Below, piece after piece: positions 1-7,478 of a DNA stretch of 64,000 bases. A model generated the notes under the pieces. The model was not told the origin of the DNA. It saw only the letters and a program-made list of their open reading frames with translations, and searched no databases. The stretch covers positions 130,095-194,094 of the forward strand of contig NZ_AOJI01000017.1 in the NCBI RefSeq assembly GCF_000336995.1, in the 5' to 3' direction. Numbering within the stretch: position 1 is the first letter of the stretch; every line of letters starts with the position of its first letter. The translations under genes were made by a program, and so were the position numbers. This stretch comes from Halorubrum aidingense JCM 13560. Lineage in GTDB: Archaea; Halobacteriota; Halobacteria; Halobacteriales; Haloferacaceae.

Positions 1-381
1 GAGGACGGGTTCGTTTCGATCCAAGACCGCAAAAAGGACATCATCATCTCCGGCGGCGAGAACATCTCCTCTATCGAGTTGGAAGACACGCTCTTCGAAC
101 ACGACATCGTCTCCGACGTGGCCGTCATTCCCGCCCCCGACGAGCAGTGGGGCGAGACGCCGAAGGCCTTCGTCGTTCCCGAGAGCGGCGACCCCGACGA
201 CGCCGGTGCGACCTCGGAGGAGCTCCGTGCGTTCGTGCGCGAGCGCGTCGCGACGTACAAGACCCCCGGCGAGGTGGAGTTCGTCGCCGAACTCCCGACG
301 ACGGCGACCGGGAAGATCCAGAAGTACGAGCTCCGCAAGCGCGAGTGGGACGAGGAGGACCGGATGGTCGGCGAGGGATAG
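1..381 (+). CDS. Acyl-CoA synthetase (AMP-forming), C-terminal part only
   Basis: The reading frame is open from base 1, so the N-terminal two-thirds lie outside the window; 126 residues are visible. The visible part is the mobile C-terminal subdomain of the ANL (acyl-CoA/aryl-CoA ligase) superfamily. It begins near the hinge (DRKKDIIISGGENI, the A8 region) and ends with the A10 motif TATGKIQKYELR, whose lysine is the adenylation lysine of the family. The enzyme would activate a carboxylic acid with ATP and CoA. Chain-length specificity lies in the missing part and cannot be judged. It converges with the hydrolase gene downstream. Confidence 0.9.
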   Translation, partial: EDGFVSIQDRKKDIIISGGENISSIELEDTLFEHDIVSDVAVIPAPDEQWGETPKAFVVPESGDPDDAGATSEELRAFVRERVATYKTPGEVEFVAELPTTATGKIQKYELRKREWDEEDRMVGEG

Positions 382-424
382 GGATCGCCCGTCGCAGTCG
401 GTGACGGACCGAGACTCCCGTCGG

Positions 425-1120
425 TCAGTCCTCGCAGTCAACGTCTCCGACGAGTGAACCGACTCGATCACCGATCCGCTCGAGCGTCGCGTTCGAGAGC
501 CCGTGTCCGTCGCCCGGATCGATCCGGAGATCGACCGCCGCGCCGGCCCGTCGGAACACCTCGGCGGTCGCGCGAACGCGGGAAGCCGGGACGTACGGGT
601 CGTCCTCGCTGCTGTCGAGCGCGAGCGGCGTCCCCGCGAGCGGCTCGGCGCCGGCGGCGGCTACGCGTGCCGCCGGACCATCCAGGTCGTCGCCCGGGAG
701 CGCCGCGGAGACGACGAACGCGCCGCCGTACCGCCGCGGGCGTCGGCGGAGGAACTCGCTCACGACGCAGCCGCCCTGCGAGACGCCGACCAGAACGGTC
801 TCCGTCGGACCGACACCGACCTCCCGAGCGGCGTCGACGGTCGCCGCGACGCAGTCGACCGCCGACGTCAACGCCGGCTCGTTGGCGTCGATCGGCGCGT
901 CGTGGCGGGCCGGAAACCACGTGGACCGAACGGCGCCCGGCGCAAGCAGCGCTGTCCCCTGCCGGTAGCACTCGTCGGCGAGGCGGAGCATCCCTTCGGG
1001 GGTCCCACCGCGGCCGTGAACGAGCACGAGCGCGACCCTGGCCGCCGCGGCGGGTGCGCCGCCGGTCTCAAGCGTCGCGTCCGCGTGTGGCCCCTCGACG
1101 TCCGCGAACGGCCGGCTCAA
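425..1120 (-). CDS. Alpha/beta hydrolase, phospholipase/carboxylesterase (MhqD-like)
   Basis: This 231-residue serine hydrolase of the phospholipase/carboxylesterase family has an oxyanion-hole segment VHGRGG (about 35-40). The nucleophile elbow is GVSQGG with Ser near 114, followed by an Asp in SSEDDPY near 173 and His in GDGHGL near 206, giving a complete triad. Length is normal for the family. Its start codon overlaps the stop of the upstream ring-cleaving dioxygenase by four bases, so the two are translationally coupled. In Bacillus the same pairing (MhqD hydrolase with MhqE dioxygenase) handles hydroquinones and quinones. The family assignment is firm; the quinone role here is inference from the pairing. 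Confidence 0.85.
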   Translation of the reverse strand: MSRPFADVEGPHADATLETGGAPAAAARVALVLVHGRGGTPEGMLRLADECYRQGTALLAPGAVRSTWFPARHDAPIDANEPALTSAVDCVAATVDAAREVGVGPTETVLVGVSQGGCVVSEFLRRRPRRYGGAFVVSAALPGDDLDGPAARVAAAGAEPLAGTPLALDSSEDDPYVPASRVRATAEVFRRAGAAVDLRIDPGDGHGLSNATLERIGDRVGSLVGDVDCED

Positions 1121-2127
1121 CGGCCGTCACCGCGGTCGACGGATTCGTCGCCGATCCGGAACGCCGGGAGCTGGTCCTCGATCAACTCGCGGTCGTCCTC
1201 GAACCGCGGCGGCAGGTACAGTTCCGTCGCGTGTCCGTCGACGTCGGGCGGGGCGAGCCCGGGTCCGCGGGGTCCGATCGCCGCGTCGGGACCGTCGGGG
1301 GTCGTCGCCTCCGTCGCCAGCTCCACGAGGAGCCCACCGGGGCCGCGGACGTACAGCGAGTGGAAGAAGTGACGGTCCTTCACCCGGGAGACGTCGTAGC
1401 CGCGGTCGCGGAACAGCTCGTGCCAGTCGAGGAGAGCCTCTCGGTCGGCGACGCGCACCGCGGCGTGGTGGAGCGTTCCGGGACCCTCTCGGAGGTACGC
1501 GGCGTCCCGGTCGAGGATGTCGACGACGGTCGCGCGGTCGCCGGGCGCGCGGTACCGGATCCGGTCGTCGGTCTCCGCCTCGTACGCGAACCCCAGCGTG
1601 TCGAGCACGCTCGCCGTTCCGTACGGGTCCGCCGGGAGCGCGGTGACGCCGTCGAGTCCCCGGATCGCCGCCGATTTCGGGACCGCGTCGGCCGCGTTGC
1701 CGAGCCACGGATCGTCGTTCTCCGGGTCGGGCGGGCGCTCGACGAGTTCGACCCGCGTCCCGGACGGGTCCGCGAGGCGGAGCAGCCTGTCGCCGAAGCG
1801 TTCGACCGGTTCCGGTTCGATCCCCCGCTCCGCGAGCCGGCCACGCCAGTAGTCGAGTGAACCGGTCGGGACCGCGAAGGCGACCGCCTCGTAGCCGGGT
1901 TTTCCGGGGCGACCCGGATCGGCGGTGGGGTCCGGGAAGACCGTGAACACGGAGCCCGGTGAGCCGGTCGCGTCGCCGAAGTAGAGGTGGTACTGGAGGA
2001 CGTCCTCGTAGTTCACCGTTCGCCGAAGCAGCCGGAGGCCGAGGACCTCCCCGTAGAACGCGGCGTGTGCCGCCGCGTCGCCGACGATCCCCGTCACGTG
2101 GTGGAGGCCGGGGGTGTCCGAGAGCAT
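1117..2127 (-). CDS. Ring-cleaving extradiol dioxygenase, VOC superfamily (MhqE/MhqO-like)
   Basis: The protein has 336 residues with two vicinal-oxygen-chelate modules. The first starts GLHHVTGIVGD and the second TLHHAAVRVADR; metal-ligand histidines and the terminal Glu (GGLLVELATEA) are in the expected places. The start at 2127 is preferred to an upstream in-frame start at 2181 because homologous proteins begin a few residues before GLHHVTG. Such enzymes open hydroquinone or catechol-type rings using Fe(II). The last four bases overlap the start of the carboxylesterase gene, making a two-gene operon. Annotation as a glyoxalase-like protein would also be defensible, but the tandem VOC layout and the partner hydrolase favour the MhqE/MhqO group. 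Confidence 0.82.
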   Translation of the reverse strand: MLSDTPGLHHVTGIVGDAAAHAAFYGEVLGLRLLRRTVNYEDVLQYHLYFGDATGSPGSVFTVFPDPTADPGRPGKPGYEAVAFAVPTGSLDYWRGRLAERGIEPEPVERFGDRLLRLADPSGTRVELVERPPDPENDDPWLGNAADAVPKSAAIRGLDGVTALPADPYGTASVLDTLGFAYEAETDDRIRYRAPGDRATVVDILDRDAAYLREGPGTLHHAAVRVADREALLDWHELFRDRGYDVSRVKDRHFFHSLYVRGPGGLLVELATEATTPDGPDAAIGPRGPGLAPPDVDGHATELYLPPRFEDDRELIEDQLPAFRIGDESVDRGDGR

Positions 2128-2197
2128 GGAGCGTACGTGAGACGCCCGGGCGCAAACCGGTGTCGGTCGGGGACGGGACAACGCGCTCCGGGACCGA

Positions 2198-2563
2198 TCA
2201 GGATAGCCACAGCAGGCGGACGTTACTCGCCGTCAGATACGTCCCGACGAGCGTCAGCAGGACCGGCGGGAAGTAGTAGATCAGCGCGTCGCCGTCGCGA
2301 GCCCCCGTGACGCTGATCCAGAGCATCACGAGGTAGACGACGATCTTCAGGCCGACGAGTCCCCCGAGCCCGAACGTATCGAGCGCGAACACCACCACCG
2401 GGTTCGCCTCCTCGATCGTCGGGACGTACTGGAGGAACGCGATGGTGGAGACGATGTCGCCGACGCCGTAGGTGGCCGTCGCCGCGATCCACAGCCAGTA
2501 GAACTCCTGTGGACGGCGGCGATAGGCGGGGCGTCGACGGGTTCGGTCGCGGGAACGGACCAC
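2198..2563 (-). CDS. DUF5658-like small membrane protein
   Basis: This membrane protein of about 121 residues has a basic N-terminal tail and three or four hydrophobic segments. The segment GVGDIVSTIAFLQ followed by EEANPVV resembles the D-x-x-T/S ... E-x-N-P signature of haloarchaeal DUF5658 proteins. No biochemical role is known for the family. The start is uncertain: a GTG at 2563 is used here, and a TTG at 2569 is in the same frame. It is divergent from endonuclease III, with a G-rich repeat between them. Confidence 0.7.
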   Translation of the reverse strand: MVRSRDRTRRRPAYRRRPQEFYWLWIAATATYGVGDIVSTIAFLQYVPTIEEANPVVVFALDTFGLGGLVGLKIVVYLVMLWISVTGARDGDALIYYFPPVLLTLVGTYLTASNVRLLWLS

Positions 2564-2603
2564 ACGCAAAGGTGTCGAGACGGCGACGTGAATCTGCCGA
2601 TTC

Positions 2604-2686
2604 GGGTCGGGGTGGGGTCGGGATGGGGTGGGGTGGGGTCGGGATGGGGTGGGGTGGAGTGGGATGGGATGGGGTGGGATGGGGTG
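2604..2686 (+). repeat. G-rich minisatellite between divergent genes
   Basis: About 80 bases consist almost wholly of GGGG runs separated by T, TC or AT. A 21-bp unit is perfectly duplicated in tandem (2614-2634 and 2635-2655), followed by degenerate shorter copies. All G runs lie on the plus strand and there are more than ten of them, so the stretch could form intramolecular G-quadruplexes. It lies between the start of the DUF5658-like gene and the nth start and encodes no credible protein. Confidence 0.85.
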
Positions 2687-2771
2687 TTCTCACGCTGGTG
2701 CCGGCCCCGACTCCCTCGACTCTCGCCGCCGGTTCCGGATCGTTCAATGTCGCCCGGGCGGACGGGCGCGT

Positions 2772-3455
2772 ATGGGAACGCCACGCGATACGCGCGAAGC
2801 GCAGGTCGTCGAGGTCCTCGATCGGCTCTACGAGGAGTATCCCGACTCGACGATTTCGCTCAACTATTCGAACCGGCTGGAGCTGCTCATCGCGGTGATC
2901 CTCTCGGCGCAGTGTACGGACGAGCGGGTGAACAAGGTGTGTGCGGACCTCTTCGAGACGTACGAGACGCCCGAGGACTACGCGAACGCGCCCCAAGAGG
3001 AGCTCGCGGAGGCGATCAACTCGATCACCTACTACAACAACAAGGCGAAGTACATCCGCTCGGCGTGCGCGGACATCGCCGAGAAACACGACGGCGAAGT
3101 GCCGGACACGATGTCGGAGCTGACGGATCTCGCCGGCGTGGGCCGCAAGACCGCCAACGTCGTCCTCCAGCACGGCCACGACGTCGTCGAGGGGATCGTC
3201 GTCGACACCCACGTCCAGCGGCTCACTCGCCGGCTCGGAATCACCGAGGAGCAGAGTCCGAAGGCGATCGAACGGGATCTCCTCGACATCGTTCCCGAAG
3301 ACGACTGGCAGCAGTTCACGCACTTGATGATCGACCACGGCCGCGCCACCTGCACCGCGATCAACCCGGACTGCGCCGACTGCGTGCTCGCGGACGTCTG
3401 TCCCTCTGAAAAGGGCGACGCCGAGGTCGACCTCGCGAGCGGCGAGGCGTGGTGA
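2772..3455 (+). CDS. nth: Endonuclease III (DNA glycosylase/AP lyase)
   Basis: This 227-residue HhH-GPD glycosylase removes oxidised pyrimidines and cleaves the abasic strand. The helix-hairpin-helix LAGVGRKTANVVL supplies the catalytic Lys. The catalytic Asp follows in VDTHVQRLTRRLG, and the C-terminal 4Fe-4S loop is present with four cysteines spaced C-x6-C-x2-C-x5-C (CTAINPDCADCVLADVC). Length is typical. The ATG at 2772 is chosen over upstream in-frame starts because those would translate the G-rich repeat and because family members begin close to this methionine. The gene stands alone, divergent from the DUF5658-like gene. Confidence 0.95.
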   Translation: MGTPRDTREAQVVEVLDRLYEEYPDSTISLNYSNRLELLIAVILSAQCTDERVNKVCADLFETYETPEDYANAPQEELAEAINSITYYNNKAKYIRSACADIAEKHDGEVPDTMSELTDLAGVGRKTANVVLQHGHDVVEGIVVDTHVQRLTRRLGITEEQSPKAIERDLLDIVPEDDWQQFTHLMIDHGRATCTAINPDCADCVLADVCPSEKGDAEVDLASGEAW

Positions 3456-3719
3456 ACGTCGTCCAGGTGCACGGGCGCGACCGGCGACGAGAGAACGGGC
3501 TGTAGCGGATCGCCGGCGTCGCGGCACCGCCAGTTCGTGGTATCGCGAAACCGATCGACCCGGGGCGCATGATCGTTCACGATGAACGTCCGAGGTGTTC
3601 ACCCACCTATTTAAAGACCCAAACGAACGGGGGAATCGGCGAATTTGTTCTATGCGAAAGAGAACCTGCTTCCGGCTTTATGTGTACATCCAGTGTATCC
3701 GTAAGTGAGGAGAGACACA

Positions 3720-4274
3720 ATGTCCACCAAAACGACAAACGAGTTCGGCGGAGAGTTCGGCGGCATCACCCTACTGGGGAAAGCGCACTCGCTGTCGGCG
3801 CTGTTCATCGTCCTGCTCCGAGCGAGCATCGGCGGGATGATCCTGTTCGCGGGCCTCGGGAAGATCTCGGAGTGGCCGTTCGACGCGGCCGGCTACCTCG
3901 CGAACGTCGGCTCGGCGAGTCCGGTCAGCGGTCTGTACGCCATGATGGCGTCGAGCCCGGCGCTGATGGAGTTCGTGAACGTGTTCGTCCCGGCCACGCA
4001 GGTGCTCATCGGCGTGGCGCTCATCGCCGGCGCGTTCGTGCGGCTGGCCGCCCTCGGCGGCGCGATGCAGATGATGCTGTTCTACCTCGGCGGGTGGAGC
4101 GGCGACGTGCTCGCGCTGTTCGACTCGACGCTCATCTACGCGGTCGTGTTCCTCACGGTCGCCGCGTTCGGTGCGGGTCGGATCCTCGGCCTCGACGCCT
4201 ACATCGAGAAACTGGAGGTCGGCGGACAGGCGCTGACCGAGAAGTTCCCGGCGCTCCGCTACGTCCTCGGCTGA
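3720..4274 (+). CDS. DoxX family membrane protein
   Basis: The protein has 184 residues with four predicted transmembrane helices. The first, RASIGGMILFAGLGKI followed by the Phe-Asp-rich loop, matches the DoxX start, and a later segment VLIGVALIAGAFVRLAALGG matches the conserved third-helix region. DoxX proteins are linked to quinone/thiosulfate redox chemistry and oxidative stress, but most members are uncharacterised. The ATG at 3720 is chosen because a purine-rich GTGAGGAG ribosome-binding-like stretch lies just upstream. The gene is monocistronic in appearance, with a 264-base AT-richer leader region. Confidence 0.85.
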   Translation: MSTKTTNEFGGEFGGITLLGKAHSLSALFIVLLRASIGGMILFAGLGKISEWPFDAAGYLANVGSASPVSGLYAMMASSPALMEFVNVFVPATQVLIGVALIAGAFVRLAALGGAMQMMLFYLGGWSGDVLALFDSTLIYAVVFLTVAAFGAGRILGLDAYIEKLEVGGQALTEKFPALRYVLG

Positions 4275-4574
4275 ACGGGGACGTCCGCTTATAAACGGAA
4301 CCGGGCGCGTACGCACGCGCCGCCGACTCGTTTTCGACGGCAGCGGCCGACGCGACTGCTTCGCTTTTCCGACCGATCGGTACGGGGTGAGCGACGGCGC
4401 CGCGACCGACTGCTCCGGACCGCTTCGATGAGGGGTGTGCCGGCGACGGCCCGATGGTCGCTGTTTATAAACCACCGACGCGGACGCCGCGTTCAGTTAA
4501 ATACTCGTCCGCGACACCGGCGTTCCGTTTCGGGTTTCAATCGATATAAGAGCGCGCGGGCGGAACGGGGGGTA
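4275..4574. other. Intergenic region between DoxX and glutamate-cysteine ligase genes
   Basis: These 300 bases hold no credible coding frame. Three TATA-like elements on the plus strand can be read: CTTATAAAC near 4288, TTTATAAAC near 4463 and the GATATAAG box at 4543-4550. Only the last is correctly placed for the downstream start codon. The two upstream boxes could drive an unannotated small RNA or be fortuitous. Confidence 0.5.
4543..4550 (+). promoter_or_regulatory. TATA box for glutamate-cysteine ligase, leaderless
   Basis: GATATAAG is preceded by a purine/CAA BRE-like stretch, and its centre lies 28 bases before the ATG at 4575. That is the spacing expected if transcription starts at the start codon. 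This decides the start choice against the longer in-frame extension. Confidence 0.7.
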
Positions 4575-5654
4575 ATGGATCTCGGTTCGCGGGACGCGTT
4601 CGCCCGAATGGGGACGCTCGGCATCGAAGAGGAGTTCTACATCGTGGATGCCGACGGCCGCCCGACCTCCGGGACCGACGAACTCGTGTACGGTCGCGGC
4701 CCGCCGGAAGCGATCCCCGAGGGCTTCGACCACGAGCTGTTCAAATGCACGATCGAGGCGCAGACGGAACTCATCGAGGACCCGGTCGACGCGGGCGACG
4801 CGCTCGCGACCGTCCGGGAGGCGCTCGTCGAACACGCCGCCGCCGACGGCTACCGGATCGCCGCCGCGGGGCTCCACCCGGCGGCGAAGTGGCGCGAACT
4901 GGACCACGTCGAGAAGCCGCGGTACCGGGCCCAACTCGACCGCATCCAGTACCCGCAACACCGAAACACGACGGCCGGGCTCCACGTGCACGTCGGCGTC
5001 GACGACGCGGACAAGGCCGTCTGGATCGCCAACCGCCTCCGGTGGCACTGTCCGGTGTTGCTCGCGCTGTCGGCGAATTCCCCGTTCTGGAACGGCTTCG
5101 ACACCGGGCTCGCCTCGGCCCGCGCGAAGATATTCGAGAACCTGCCGAACACCGGGATTCCCTCGGCGTTCGACGACTTCGACGCCTTCCAGCGGTACGA
5201 GCGCCGGATGGTCGAACACGGCTCCATCGCGGACCGCGGCGAGCTCTGGTTCGACGTGCGCCCGCACACCGGCCACGGAACCGTCGAAGTACGAGCGCCG
5301 GACGCTCAGTGCGACCCCGCAGTCACCCTCGCGCTCGTCGAATACGTCCACGCGCTCGTCGTCGACTACGCCGAGCGCTACGACGACAACGAGATCCCGG
5401 ATCGACTCCGCAGAGAGCTGTTAGACGAGAACAAGTGGCGGGCGATTCGCCACGGCCACGACGCCTCCTTCGTCACGCGCGACGGCGAAGGGACCGCCTC
5501 GCTCGGCGAAATTGTCGACGACGAGTGCGACCGGCTCGGAATCGGCGGGATTCGGGAGGTGTACGACGCCGAGAGCGGCAGCGATCGCCAGCGCCGGCTC
5601 CGCGAGGAATCGGGGCTCGACGCGCTGTGCGCGGACCTGTTCGTGTCGCCGTAG
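4575..5654 (+). CDS. gshA: Glutamate-cysteine ligase, GCS2/YbdK family
   Basis: The protein has 359 residues and starts the family core with [12 protein letters not shown]. The basic loop [15 protein letters not shown] and LHVHVGVDD carry conserved active-site residues, and [21 protein letters not shown] is the conserved distal motif. The enzyme joins glutamate and cysteine with ATP. Haloarchaea accumulate gamma-glutamylcysteine rather than glutathione as a thiol buffer, which fits a lone gshA without gshB. The start at 4575 follows a well-placed TATA box; a longer frame to 4428 would translate promoter DNA. Weak carboxylate-amine ligase annotations refer to the same family. Confidence 0.9.
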   Translation: MDLGSRDAFARMGTLGIEEEFYIVDADGRPTSGTDELVYGRGPPEAIPEGFDHELFKCTIEAQTELIEDPVDAGDALATVREALVEHAAADGYRIAAAGLHPAAKWRELDHVEKPRYRAQLDRIQYPQHRNTTAGLHVHVGVDDADKAVWIANRLRWHCPVLLALSANSPFWNGFDTGLASARAKIFENLPNTGIPSAFDDFDAFQRYERRMVEHGSIADRGELWFDVRPHTGHGTVEVRAPDAQCDPAVTLALVEYVHALVVDYAERYDDNEIPDRLRRELLDENKWRAIRHGHDASFVTRDGEGTASLGEIVDDECDRLGIGGIREVYDAESGSDRQRRLREESGLDALCADLFVSP

Positions 5655-5812
5655 GCGGCGCGAGACGCGGGTGGTGCGGGCGGCGAAGGCGGCCCGGGTA
5701 GTCCGTCGCGACCACGACGCGCCGGGGGACCGAAGATTCCGAGCCGCCGAGCGTTTCGTCGGAACCAAAGCGACGAGAAACGCTTTTGGGCGCGCAGACC
5801 CCACTTTGCGGT

Positions 5813-6436
5813 ATGACTACGGACGAACCCGTCGACAGGGACGCCGACGACGTCGACGCTGCCGAAGCCGGCTCAACGGACGAGTCACCGACCCAGCGGA
5901 CTCGCGAGGAACTGCGCAAGACCAAAGAGCGACTCGGCGAGGGCGCCGACAAGGCCGTCAAGGGGTTCGACGACAACATCGTCGACCTGCTCTCGTGGCT
6001 GCTCGACACCGAGACCCGCGCGCGGATCTACGTCTACCTCCGGGACAACCCGCAGAGCACGAGCGACGAGGTCGCCGACGGGACCGGCCTCTACCCGAGC
6101 ACGGTCCGCGAGGCGCTCGCGGAGCTCCACGACGAGGGAACCGTCGAGCGCGACAAGCGGGAGGCGAGCGGCGCCGGCAACAACCCCTACGAGTACGAGG
6201 CGATCGCACCGAGCGAACTGGTGCAGGGCGTCGTCGGCGACGTCCAGCGCGAGTTGAACGCCGTGTTCAACCTCGACCGCCGGCTGGGCGGCGAGTCGCC
6301 GGACGGCGACACCGAGCCCGTCCGCATCTCGGTCGGCGACGCGGACGAATCCAGCGCCGACGACGCGGACGCCGACGAGGGTGACGCGACCGCTGCTGAC
6401 GACGATACCGACGGCGCCGCGTCCGACGACCGCTAG
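5813..6436 (+). CDS. Winged-helix transcriptional regulator
   Basis: The protein has 207 residues. An acidic N-terminus of about 50 residues leads into a winged-helix domain (about 55-125: LLDTETRARIYVYLRDNPQS, then a recognition region GLYPSTVREALAEL and a wing EGTVERDKREASG). A short helical segment and a very acidic disordered C-terminal tail follow. It resembles ArsR/TrmB-like haloarchaeal regulators. No ligand domain is visible, so the signal is unknown. It lies 158 bases downstream of gshA on the same strand with its own weak TATA-like CTTTTGG about 27 bases before the start, so it is probably transcribed alone. Confidence 0.75.
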   Translation: MTTDEPVDRDADDVDAAEAGSTDESPTQRTREELRKTKERLGEGADKAVKGFDDNIVDLLSWLLDTETRARIYVYLRDNPQSTSDEVADGTGLYPSTVREALAELHDEGTVERDKREASGAGNNPYEYEAIAPSELVQGVVGDVQRELNAVFNLDRRLGGESPDGDTEPVRISVGDADESSADDADADEGDATAADDDTDGAASDDR

Positions 6437-6514
6437 ATCGTCGGCGATCGCGTCGCGTCCCGCGACCGTTCTCGGTTCGGGACACTTTAAGTTCCGCCCG
6501 CGCAACCGATACTC

Positions 6515-7009
6515 ATGAACGTCGCGCTGGGTGGTACGTTCGATCCCGTTCACGACGGCCACCGGAAGCTGTTCGAACGGGCGTTCGAGCTGGGAGACGT
6601 GACGGTCGGGCTCACGTCCGACGAGCTCGCGCCGAAGACCCGACACGTCGAGCGGTACGTCCGCCCGTACGACCGCCGGAAGCGCGACCTCGAAGCCGAA
6701 CTCGCCCCGCGCGCCGAGGCGCACGGCCGCGAGTTCGCGATCCGCGAGCTGACCGAGCCGACCGGCATCGCCGTCGAGCCCGAGTTCGACGCGCTCATCG
6801 TCTCCCCGGAGACGAGAGACGGCGGCGAACGCATCAACGAGATCCGGACCGCCCGGGGGCACGAACCGCTCGAAGTCGTCGTCGTCGAGCACGAGTCCGC
6901 CGAGGACGGTGAACGGATCTCCTCGACGCGGATCGTCGCCGGCGAGATAGACGAACACGGCAACCTCACGCCGGACCGCGAGGGTCGCGGCGCGACTCGC
7001 CCGGAATGA
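6515..7009 (+). CDS. coaD: Phosphopantetheine adenylyltransferase, archaeal type
   Basis: This 164-residue nucleotidyltransferase of the HIGH superfamily catalyses ATP + 4'-phosphopantetheine to dephospho-CoA, the penultimate CoA step. GGTFDPVHDGHRKL contains the HxGH nucleotide-binding motif, and ERISSTRI near residue 143 is the archaeal counterpart of the ISSTxI motif. A CTTTAAG box at 6485-6491 lies 27 bases before the ATG, indicating a leaderless message. The stop overlaps the start of the next membrane protein by four bases, so the two are cotranscribed. Confidence 0.93.
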   Translation: MNVALGGTFDPVHDGHRKLFERAFELGDVTVGLTSDELAPKTRHVERYVRPYDRRKRDLEAELAPRAEAHGREFAIRELTEPTGIAVEPEFDALIVSPETRDGGERINEIRTARGHEPLEVVVVEHESAEDGERISSTRIVAGEIDEHGNLTPDREGRGATRPE

Positions 7010-7458
7010 ACGGGGAGACGTCTTCCCCCCGGCTCGCTCGAATCGCTATCGGCGAGACCGGTTTCGAGCGGGCGGCCGTCTGGAGCGCGGTCGGCTTCGC
7101 GTGCTCGTACGCCGCCTTCGACGCGGCCGGACTCGCCGGCCTCTCCCGGGCGTCGCCGGAACTCGCGGCGCCAGTCGCCGGCGCTCTCGCGGTCCTGACC
7201 GCGATTGGCGTCGTCGCGTTCGCCGCGACCGGTGCCGGCGTCCTCCCCGCTATCTTCCTCGCGTACGGGCCATTTGCGGCCATCCTACTCCGGACAACGG
7301 GCCCCGAGCCGTACGCGATCCCCTTCGGCGATCCGGTCCCGTTCGCGGTCGCGCTCGTTGAGCCGCTCGGCGTCGCGCTCGCCGGGGCCGCGGCGGTCGG
7401 GCTCGCCGGCTACGCGATCGGACGAGCCGTAAGCGACCGCGGTGCTGACGACGACTGA
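7006..7458 (+). CDS. Small multispanning membrane protein of unknown function
   Basis: The protein has 150 residues and about four hydrophobic segments rich in Ala, Gly and Val, a short polar N-terminus and a charged C-terminal end. Its ATG overlaps the coaD stop (ATGA), showing translational coupling to coaD. No family motif is recognised. The coupling may reflect only operon economy; a link to CoA metabolism would be guesswork. Confidence 0.7.
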   Translation: MNGETSSPRLARIAIGETGFERAAVWSAVGFACSYAAFDAAGLAGLSRASPELAAPVAGALAVLTAIGVVAFAATGAGVLPAIFLAYGPFAAILLRTTGPEPYAIPFGDPVPFAVALVEPLGVALAGAAAVGLAGYAIGRAVSDRGADDD

Positions 7459-7478
7459 TCCGGACCGTCCCGCCCTTC

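Noticed and set aside
454..1860. Long plus-strand open frame opposite the hydrolase and dioxygenase genes
   Set aside because: Arg/Pro-rich translation typical of the antisense frame of GC-rich halophile genes; both minus-strand genes have clear family motifs.
2223..3602. Long minus-strand open frame opposite nth
   Set aside because: It runs through the G-rich repeat as His-Pro repeats and is antisense to a well-supported endonuclease III.
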